Assembly: GCA_021813595.1 (NCBI GenBank)
Contig: JAKAKF010000039.1
Coordinates: 1-11,903, forward strand
Length of the DNA stretch: 11,903 bases
Source: a bacterium
GTDB lineage: Bacteria > SZUA-79 > Acidulodesulfobacterales > Acidulodesulfobacteraceae
Direction of reading: 5' to 3'
Position 1 is the stretch's first letter. Each line of letters starts with the position of its first letter. Made by a program: the position numbers and the translations under genes. This document shows positions 1 to 4,395 of this stretch, in pieces. The notes below the pieces were generated by a model. The model was not told where the DNA came from. It did no database searches and worked only from the letters and a program-made list of their open reading frames with translations.

Positions 1-2
1 AT

Positions 3-104
3 TTCCCTTATCCGTCTAAATATGAAGGTTCAAAAACTGGAAACGGCTTGCTCTTAATGGTATTTAGCGTCAAAAATTTAGAATCTATTGCCTTTAAAAA
101 ATAA
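3..104 (+). CDS. C-terminal tail of an unrecognised protein (partial, 5' end outside window)
   Basis: Reading frame 3 is open from the window edge to a TAA at 102-104 and encodes 33 residues. The tail contains GSKTGNGLLLMVFSVKNLES, which looks like ordinary protein, with a hydrophobic strand near the end, but I do not recognise the family. The other two plus-strand frames hit stops early (TAA at 17-19 in frame 2, TAA at 55-57 in frame 1), which favours this frame. The stop codon overlaps the start of a palindromic-element end (AAATAAATCTGACCCC at 103-118), so the gene may have been truncated or capped by the element. No function is proposed. Confidence 0.4.
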   Translation, partial: FPYPSKYEGSKTGNGLLLMVFSVKNLESIAFKK

Positions 105-118
105 ATAAATCTGACCCC
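103..118 (+). repeat. Right-end fragment of the palindromic element (copy R0)
   Basis: This is AAATAAATCTGACCCC, identical to the right terminal repeat of the complete element copies, followed by a T-rich tract and a second TGACCCC at about 135-141. The internal hairpin and the left end are absent, so this is a solo end. It lies directly at the stop codon of the upstream partial ORF and about 50 bp before the promoter of the next gene. Confidence 0.75.
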
Positions 119-168
119 TTTTTTTTCTTTTTTTTGACCCCTCCCCCTTTTTTTAATCCAAAAATTAA

Positions 169-197
169 TTGACATATAATTTTTCCCCTGCTAAAAT
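169..197 (+). promoter_or_regulatory. Sigma70-type promoter of the AAA ATPase gene
   Basis: TTGACA at 169-174 and TAAAAT at 192-197 are separated by exactly 17 bp. Transcription would start near 204, leaving a leader of about 30 nt before the ATG at 234. The same -35, spacer length and -10, with very similar flanking sequence, recur at 1637-1665 in front of the MNT/HEPN pair, which supports this as a real promoter. Confidence 0.7.
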
Positions 198-233
198 AAA
201 AATATATAATATTTTATTTGGTTTATATTTTAT

Positions 234-1451
234 ATGTATTATAAAAGAGAGTTGGAAGACAAGATAAAAGCCTATATAGATAAACCGGAAATCATTGCCG
301 TACTTGGACCGAGACAGGTAGGAAAAACTACCCTTCTAAAAAAAATTTATGAAGAATCAAAAAATGCAGTTTTTTTAACTTTTGAAGATATAGAATTAAA
401 ACTTTTATTTGAAGAAGATATTAAAAGTTTTGTAAAACTTTATATCGAGCCTTATAAAACGATATTCATCGATGAGTTTCAATACGTGAAAGAGGGCGGA
501 AAAAAATTAAAGTATATATACGATACTTCAACCGGAAAAAAACTTTTAATAAGCGGGTCTTCCGCCATAAATTTGGGTATAGAAGCAATTAAGTATCTGG
601 CGGGGCGTATTTTTGTTTTCTATCTTTATTCCTTCAGCTTTTCGGAGTTTTTATCGGCCGCAGATAAACCTTTGCATAATATATTTATTGAGGAAGATAA
701 ATTTTCTGAGCAAATTAATAAAAAGATTTATAAATATCTATTAAACTATCTGGTTTACGGCGGATATCCGCGTATTTTGCTTGCAAAGGACGACGATGAA
801 AAAAAAGAAGTTCTGAAAAATATCGTCAATATCTATTTATTGCGGGACATAAAGGATTTAATATCTATAGCGGATGAAACCCAGTATTATAAACTTCTTA
901 AGGCGCTTGCTTTGCAGATTGGCAATATAACGGTCTATAACGAACTTGCGGCTGTCAGCGGATTGGATTATTATAAAACAAAGCGGATACTTTCCATTTT
1001 CGAAAAACTTTTTCTTGTAAAGTTCGTTACTCCTTATTTTTCCAATAAACGGATAGAAATCTCCAAAAATCCTAAAGTTTTTTTTATGGATTTAGGGATT
1101 AGAAATGCTATACTTGGAGATTTTAAATTAATAGACGACAGGGTGGATAAGGGAGCGTTATTCGAAAATTATATATTCAGGGCGTTTTATGAGAATGACA
1201 AGAGCGTAAAATACTACAGAAGTAAAAGCGGGGCGGAAATAGACTTTATAATAGACGACAAATTACCCGTCGAAGTAAAGTCTAAACTTTCAAAGCCTTC
1301 CGTTTCAAAATCTTTCCGAAGTTTTATCCAAAAGTATAACCCGGATAAAGGCATTATTTTAAATTCAAATACCGCAGGTTCTTTATTAATAGACAAATGC
1401 AATGTTTTATTTTTAAGGCACTATATGGCCGAAAAGCCGAAATTATATTAA
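234..1451 (+). CDS. AAA_14/DUF4143-type ATPase
   Basis: This 405-residue protein has the full architecture of the widespread AAA_14 plus DUF4143 family. Visible motifs are Walker A GPRQVGKT (25-32), Walker B TIFIDEF (76-82), a sensor-like ISGSS (106-110) and LAGR (122-125). A winged-helix-like stretch follows at about 230-265. The C-terminal domain has E335-x-D337 and E347-V-K349 in GAEIDFII...LPVEVKSK, the pattern of a PD-(D/E)xK nuclease-like fold. From family knowledge it is a soluble P-loop ATPase; its cellular role is poorly defined, and such genes are common in variable islands. The ATG is chosen because it starts the standard family N-terminus and follows the promoter at 169-197; no Shine-Dalgarno sequence is visible. 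Its stop codon overlaps a palindromic-element end, and element sequence also lies upstream, so the gene sits like a cassette between repeats. A truncated relative lies at 3006-3536. Confidence 0.88.
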   Translation: MYYKRELEDKIKAYIDKPEIIAVLGPRQVGKTTLLKKIYEESKNAVFLTFEDIELKLLFEEDIKSFVKLYIEPYKTIFIDEFQYVKEGGKKLKYIYDTSTGKKLLISGSSAINLGIEAIKYLAGRIFVFYLYSFSFSEFLSAADKPLHNIFIEEDKFSEQINKKIYKYLLNYLVYGGYPRILLAKDDDEKKEVLKNIVNIYLLRDIKDLISIADETQYYKLLKALALQIGNITVYNELAAVSGLDYYKTKRILSIFEKLFLVKFVTPYFSNKRIEISKNPKVFFMDLGIRNAILGDFKLIDDRVDKGALFENYIFRAFYENDKSVKYYRSKSGAEIDFIIDDKLPVEVKSKLSKPSVSKSFRSFIQKYNPDKGIILNSNTAGSLLIDKCNVLFLRHYMAEKPKLY

Positions 1452-1466
1452 ATAAATCTGACCCCC
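1450..1466 (+). repeat. Solo right end of the palindromic element at the ATPase stop codon
   Basis: AAATAAATCTGACCCC runs from 1450 and shares two bases with the TAA stop at 1449-1451. A T-rich tract with a further ACCCC follows. It has the same orientation as the right end of the next copy (1568-1583), so the two are direct repeats here rather than an inverted pair. Confidence 0.7.
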
Positions 1467-1492
1467 TTTTTCTAATTCTTTACCCCTTTTTC

Positions 1493-1583
1493 GATTTCAC
1501 TTCTGCGGGCATAAAAGCTTCGCTTTCATAAACGCCCGCCTCCGTATTCTACTCCCGACTGAATAATAAATAAATCTGACCCC
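1493..1583 (+). repeat. Palindromic element copy R1, left end degenerate
   Basis: From GATTTCAC at 1493 to AAATAAATCTGACCCC at 1568-1583 this matches the complete copies at 4156-4253 and 7840-7939. The internal hairpin ATAAAAGC-TTC-GCTTTCAT is bracketed by GCGGGC (1505-1510) and GCCCGC (1534-1539), which lengthens the stem in this copy. The left terminal GGTCA is missing. A second TGACCCCTTTTTT follows the right end at about 1590-1602. Hairpin and T-runs could terminate transcription from the ATPase gene; that is inference. Confidence 0.8.
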
Positions 1584-1636
1584 TTTTTTATGACCCCTTT
1601 TTTATTAAAAGTTATTAACAGTCAATCTAAAATTCA

Positions 1637-1665
1637 TTGACATATAATTTTTTCACTGTTAAAAT
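1637..1665 (+). promoter_or_regulatory. Sigma70-type promoter of the MNT/HEPN pair
   Basis: TTGACA (1637-1642) and TAAAAT (1660-1665) are spaced by 17 bp. The flanks resemble those of the promoter at 169-197. The leader to the ATG at 1786 would be about 115 nt. A second, weaker candidate lies closer to the gene: TTGAAA at 1724-1729 and TATAAT at 1745-1750 with a 15-bp spacer. No riboswitch-like structure was recognised between promoter and gene. Confidence 0.65.
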
Positions 1666-1785
1666 GAAAATATAATAAAACTCTGATAAAATACTAATTA
1701 AGTTAAGCACATAATTAAGCATATTGAAATTGAAAATTTAAAAATATAATGCAATTTATGAAGAATTAAAAAGTCGAATAAAGCT

Positions 1786-2220
1786 ATGAATGAAATTTTA
1801 AAGCAAAGCAGTATAAACGGCACTAGCGGGACAAACAAGACCGTCATAACAAACAATACTATTAGCATTAGAAAAGACTGGAAAAATTACAGTCCTTTCT
1901 TTGGAAAAAGCTTTTATTTGCCCGAATCCGAAGTTAAAGACGCAATCGACGTAGCCAAAGCTATCGGCATGGGGCTTTTCGATAAATTTAAAGCCAAAAA
2001 AGTAGTGCTATTCGGTTCTCTCGCAAAAAATAAAATGACTAAAAGCTCCGATATAGATATCGCAGTGTGGAACATACCGAACGATTTATTTTACAAAGCC
2101 GCCGCTTTTGCGACAGGCTATAGCAATAAATGGAATGTTGATTTAGTCGACTTTGACGATTGCAAGGAATCTTTAAAAAAAGCTATTCTTGCCGAAGGTA
2201 TAATATTATTTAAGGTATAA
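1786..2220 (+). CDS. MNT-domain nucleotidyltransferase, antitoxin of an MNT/HEPN pair
   Basis: This 144-residue protein carries the minimal nucleotidyltransferase signature GS-x10-D-x-D: G77-S78 and D89/D91 in KKVVLFGSLAKNKMTKSS followed by DID. A third carboxylate is probably D119 in NVDLVDF. In characterised MntA/HepT systems the MNT protein neutralises the HEPN ribonuclease by transferring AMP from ATP to a tyrosine near its active site; that role is inferred here from the motif and the downstream HEPN-type gene. About 50 residues precede the catalytic domain, more than in the smallest MNT proteins. No Shine-Dalgarno sequence is evident at the ATG, so the start is less sure than the domain. 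The last codons and the stop are shaped by a 17-bp tandem duplication (2197-2230) that shifts the frame and separates the gene from the HEPN ORF. Confidence 0.85.
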   Translation: MNEILKQSSINGTSGTNKTVITNNTISIRKDWKNYSPFFGKSFYLPESEVKDAIDVAKAIGMGLFDKFKAKKVVLFGSLAKNKMTKSSDIDIAVWNIPNDLFYKAAAFATGYSNKWNVDLVDFDDCKESLKKAILAEGIILFKV

Positions 2221-2230
2221 TATTATTTAA
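2197..2230 (+). repeat. 17-bp perfect tandem duplication at the MNT/HEPN junction
   Basis: GGTATAATATTATTTAA occurs at 2197-2213 and again at 2214-2230. The first unit encodes the conserved C-terminal residues of the MNT protein; the second supplies its present TAA at 2218-2220. If one unit is removed in thought, the MNT frame continues into GATGAATAA, so its stop would lie beyond the HEPN ATG and the two genes would overlap. Confidence 0.85.
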
Positions 2231-2232
2231 AG

Positions 2233-2700
2233 ATGAATAAAGGCAAAGTTTTATCCGCAAAAATACTTGAAGAAATTAATGAAATTAATACTGCGGCAAA
2301 TAGAGCTCAAATTGCGTGGAAAAAGGCGTGCGATACTAACGACGATTTATATTTTGACAGCGTTGCATTAAATTTGCACAGTTTTTATTCGGGAATAGAA
2401 AAAATTTTTAAATTTATTGCCAAAGAAGTGGATGAAAATTTACCCGACGGACCAAATTGGCACGAAGAATTGCTTGCTCAGATGAGTTTAGATATAACTA
2501 ATATCCGTCCTCCGGTTATTTCAAACAAACTTAAAAATAACCTCCAAGATTACCGTAGCTTTCGCCATCTTATAAGAAATATATACACTTATAATATAAA
2601 TCCCGAAAAAATTAAACCGCTTATAGAAATATTGCCATCTTTACTAAAAGATTTAGAAAAAGATTTAAAATTATTTAGTAAATTCCTCCTAAACACATAA
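2233..2700 (+). CDS. HEPN-domain protein, probable HepT-like ribonuclease toxin
   Basis: This 155-residue, mostly helical protein lies 12 bp after the MNT gene in the usual MNT-then-HEPN order. Residues 107-121 read YRSFRHLIRNIYTYN, matching the conserved FRHxxRxxY core of HepT-like HEPN proteins. HEPN toxins of this kind are metal-independent RNases acting in the cytoplasm, held inactive by the MNT partner; activity here is inferred from family and context. If R111 is taken as the R of R-x4-H-x-Y, the His position is N116 and the Tyr is Y118, so the catalytic His is replaced or is provided by H112. No Shine-Dalgarno sequence lies directly upstream; translation may be coupled to the MNT gene. 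The ATG at 2233 follows the 17-bp duplication. Confidence 0.75.
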   Translation: MNKGKVLSAKILEEINEINTAANRAQIAWKKACDTNDDLYFDSVALNLHSFYSGIEKIFKFIAKEVDENLPDGPNWHEELLAQMSLDITNIRPPVISNKLKNNLQDYRSFRHLIRNIYTYNINPEKIKPLIEILPSLLKDLEKDLKLFSKFLLNT

Positions 2701-2793
2701 CGGTGCATTATGTTACTTCCGATTGAATAATAAATAAATCTGACCCCTTTAAATGCCTTTAAATCAAATCCTTTAATCCTCCTAAACGCATAA
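2685..2793 (+). repeat. 16-bp direct repeat bracketing the R2 element fragment
   Basis: CCTCCTAAACACATAA at 2685-2700 contains the HEPN stop codon. CCTCCTAAACGCATAA at 2778-2793 repeats it with one mismatch. The element fragment at 2715-2747 lies between them. The second copy looks like a duplicated scrap of the HEPN 3' end. Confidence 0.5.
2715..2747 (+). repeat. Right half of the palindromic element (copy R2)
   Basis: ACTTCCGATTGAATAATA followed by AAATAAATCTGACCCC (2732-2747) matches the right third of the complete copies, where the first part reads ACTCCCGACTGAATAATA. The internal hairpin and left end are absent. It lies 14 bp after the HEPN stop. The rest of this 305-bp gap (2701-3005) holds the direct repeat at 2778-2793, the promoter at 2853-2881 and AT-rich low-complexity sequence such as GATTTATTAATTTATTTATA with an imperfect tandem copy. 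Confidence 0.75.
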
Positions 2794-2852
2794 ATTAAAT
2801 AATAAAATTATTCGAATTATTGCCAAATAGAATAAATAAATCTTATTGCCGG

Positions 2853-2881
2853 TTGACTCAAAAATATTTATACGATACAAT
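2853..2881 (+). promoter_or_regulatory. Probable sigma70 promoter upstream of the truncated ATPase gene
   Basis: TTGACT (2853-2858) and TACAAT (2876-2881) are 17 bp apart. Transcription would begin near 2888, giving a leader of about 118 nt to the ATG at 3006. The leader is AT-rich and repeats TATGTAAAATG at about 2885 and 2919. In this base composition chance matches are possible. Confidence 0.45.
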
Positions 2882-3005
2882 TGTTATGTAAAATGTATAT
2901 GTATATATTAAATTTACTATGTAAAATGATTATAATTTTATTTATCTTTTGATTTATTAATTTATTTATAGATTTATTAATTCATTAATTTAATATTCAG
3001 CGTTA

Positions 3006-3536
3006 ATGATATTTGAAAGGGACATCGCAAACTCTATATTGGACGAATTTTCCGGCCACGAAATAGTTTTTTTGCTCGGCACCAGGCAGACGGGAAAAAC
3101 TACTATAGCCAAGATTTTGCAAAATAAATGGAATGAAAAAAACCCTCTTAGCCCTCTTAGCCCCATTAACTCGGTTAACTCGCTTTATATAGACCTTGAA
3201 GACCGGACGTATAGAAATAATTTTAATGCAACGAGCATAGATGCTCTCAAAAACGTATTATTAATCGAGGGTATAGACACGCAAAAGCCGGGTCTTCTTA
3301 TATTAGACGAGGTTCAGCTGCTTAACGATCCTTCTAACACGTTAAAACTGCTGCACGACCATTTTATTAATTTAAAAGTGGTAGCCACGGGATCTTCAAG
3401 CTTAGAAATAAAGCAGAAGTTTTCGGATTCGCTTGCGGGCAGAAAAAAAGTATATATAATTCAACCTCTTAATTTTGACGAGTTTCTCCTGTTTAAGGGC
3501 GAAGAAAAATTACGTCACTTAAGAAAAGAAATTTGA
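3006..3536 (+). CDS. C-terminally truncated AAA_14-type ATPase
   Basis: This ORF of 176 residues matches only the N-terminal P-loop domain of the family seen complete at 234-1451 (405 residues). Walker A is GTRQTGKT (25-32), Walker B LLILDEV (97-103), the sensor-like motif ATGSS (127-131), and LAGR is at 143-146. The winged-helix and DUF4143-like nuclease domains are missing. The frame ends 12 bp before the stop of the convergent DUF2283 gene, so the 3' part was probably lost when the DUF2283/DUF4258 module and flanking repeats were joined here. A proline/serine-rich insertion (about 47-59, PLSPLSPINSVNS) comes from in-frame 9-bp repeats. The ATG has no Shine-Dalgarno sequence. The protein could still bind ATP, but it is most simply read as a gene remnant. 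Confidence 0.75.
   Translation: MIFERDIANSILDEFSGHEIVFLLGTRQTGKTTIAKILQNKWNEKNPLSPLSPINSVNSLYIDLEDRTYRNNFNATSIDALKNVLLIEGIDTQKPGLLILDEVQLLNDPSNTLKLLHDHFINLKVVATGSSSLEIKQKFSDSLAGRKKVYIIQPLNFDEFLLFKGEEKLRHLRKEI
3143..3183 (+). repeat. In-frame 9-bp repeats inside the truncated ATPase gene
   Basis: CCCTCTTAG occurs at 3143-3151 and 3152-3160; TTAACTCGG and TTAACTCGC follow at 3166-3174 and 3175-3183. The 9-bp period preserves the reading frame and adds a PLSPLSPINSVNS segment between the P-loop helix and the next strand, at a place where the paralogue at 234-1451 has only a short loop. Confidence 0.6.
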
Positions 3537-3548
3537 TTTAAACCTTTT

Positions 3549-3767
3549 TTAAGCAACAGCCATACTTTCTGTTTTAAAATTTATACTTAATCCATCCTTA
3601 TTTAATATATTATGTTGCGATGCATTTAAAAATTCTATAGCAACCGGCTTTTTATCCCGACTATAACTTATTATAATACCGCCTGGTTCTTCAATTGAAT
3701 CGAACGGGGGATCATTACTCAGAATAAAACTAAGCACGTCTGCTTCAGGGTCATAATCAATCTTCAT
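3549..3767 (-). CDS. DUF2283 family protein, probable antitoxin
   Basis: The 72 residues begin MKIDYDPEADVLSFILSN and continue with GGIIISYSRDKKPVAIEFLNAS, the signature of small DUF2283 proteins (usually about 60-75 residues). DUF2283 genes often lie next to DUF4258 genes, and the pair is regarded as a candidate toxin-antitoxin module; the antitoxin role is inferred. It has the clearest ribosome binding site in the window, GGGAGGAG four to six bases before the ATG. That site overlaps the end of the upstream DUF4258 pseudogene, whose TAA is at 3772-3770, so the two were one transcription unit. The gene itself is intact. Confidence 0.82.
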   Translation of the reverse strand: MKIDYDPEADVLSFILSNDPPFDSIEEPGGIIISYSRDKKPVAIEFLNASQHNILNKDGLSINFKTESMAVA

Positions 3768-3769
3768 TT

Positions 3770-4026
3770 TTACTCCTCCCAGTATTTATCGATTTTACTG
3801 GTCCAATAAATTGTCGATATTTTAATATCTTTGTCGATATATTTTAAAAGGTATTCTTAATAATCCCTCTGCAAATTTGTATTGTGCAACAAAAGCATCT
3901 AAATCGCCTTTGACAATTTGATGAGGATTTTTTAAAATTCTTTCGATTTCATTTTTGCTTATATTTATTTTTTTTATTCCATTCTTCTAAACGTTGTTCA
4001 GCATGTTTTGTCCATACTATTTTCAT
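3770..4026 (-). pseudogene. DUF4258-type toxin gene broken by two +1 frameshifts
   Basis: Reading the minus strand from the ATG at 4026 gives MKIVWTKHAEQRLEEWNKK, then a stop unless one base is removed from an A8 run (plus-strand T8 at 3968-3975). The next frame gives ISKNEIERILKNPHQIVKG and continues to GLLRIPF. Removing one base of a second A run (plus-strand 3842-3845) restores ISTIYWTSKIDKYWEE and a stop at 3772-3770. The joined product would be about 84 residues with the WTKHAxxRL start and YWTSKxxKYW end that I associate with DUF4258 toxins. Total length 257 is two more than a multiple of three, consistent with two single-base insertions. Both lie at A runs, so sequencing error or slippage are alternatives to real decay. 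Confidence 0.7.
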
Positions 4027-4032
4027 TTTGTA

Positions 4033-4052
4033 ATTATATCATAAACTATGAT
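4033..4052 (-). promoter_or_regulatory. Possible promoter and operator of the DUF4258/DUF2283 unit
   Basis: On the minus strand TATAAT (4038-4033) is preceded by ATCATA-GTT-TATGAT, a 6-bp-arm palindrome at 4052-4038. The -35 is weak. A -10 here would start transcription at about the ATG (4026), giving an almost leaderless message. A palindrome touching the -10 is what an autoregulated toxin-antitoxin operator would look like, but this is inference from one site. Confidence 0.35.
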
Positions 4053-4138
4053 CAAATTTAGAATGATTTTATTATAATTTTTAAATTAAAGAATAAAATT
4101 AAAAAATTAAATGGGGGCAATTAAAAGAGCAATTTAAA

Positions 4139-4253
4139 GGGGTCAGATTTAAAGGGGTCAGATTTATTTCGCTCCGACTGGCATAAAAGCTTCGCTTTTA
4201 TAAACGCCCGCCTCCGTATTCTACTCCCGACTGAATAATAAATAAATCTGACC
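4139..4253 (+). repeat. Palindromic element copy R3, complete, with a duplicated left end
   Basis: The complete unit is 4156-4253 (98 bp), with perfect 14-bp terminal inverted repeats GGTCAGATTTATTT (4156-4169) and AAATAAATCTGACC (4240-4253). A second left end, GGGGTCAGATTT, sits at 4139-4150. The internal hairpin is ATAAAAGC-TTC-GCTTTTAT (4183-4201), flanked by GGC and GCC. A T-run follows the right end, and a further GACCCCTTTTTTT lies at about 4268-4280. Copy R4 differs at only three positions. The paired ends followed by T residues would form a long hairpin with a U tail, a plausible terminator. No transposase is encoded in the window, so it is non-autonomous here. Confidence 0.85.
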
Positions 4254-4313
4254 TTTTTTTTATTTTAGACCCCTTTTTTTATTTTTCATAGACATTTATG
4301 TAAAGGAATAAAT

Positions 4314-4342
4314 TTGCCATAAATCTTAAAAAAATGTATAAT
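4314..4342 (+). promoter_or_regulatory. Sigma70-type promoter of the GT4 gene
   Basis: TTGCCA (4314-4319) and a consensus TATAAT (4337-4342) are separated by 17 bp. Transcription would start near 4349, leaving a leader of about 47 nt before the ATG at 4396. It lies about 60 bp downstream of element copy R3, which would insulate it from upstream transcription. Confidence 0.65.
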
Positions 4343-4365
4343 CTTATTTAAAATAATTCGCGCCG

Positions 4366-4378
4366 TATGCGCCGCATA
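4366..4378 (+). promoter_or_regulatory. Perfect palindrome in the GT4 leader
   Basis: TATGCG-C-CGCATA is a perfect inverted repeat with a one-base centre, about 17 nt after the predicted transcription start. A one-base loop cannot fold as RNA over the full length, so a protein-binding DNA site is the likelier reading. It is also GC-rich compared with its AT-rich surroundings. Confidence 0.3.
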
Positions 4379-4395
4379 AGATATACGCACAATAT

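Noticed and set aside
2830..2850. Further element end (AATAAATAAATCTTATTGCC)
   Set aside because: It matches AAATAAATCT but lacks the GACCCC terminus and the T-run; in AT-rich DNA this is too weak to call.
103..4253. Integron cassette array with attC sites
   Set aside because: The layout is cassette-like, but I see no GTTRRRY/RYYYAAC core sites matching attC architecture and no tyrosine integrase. The ends are GGTCAGATT-type inverted repeats.
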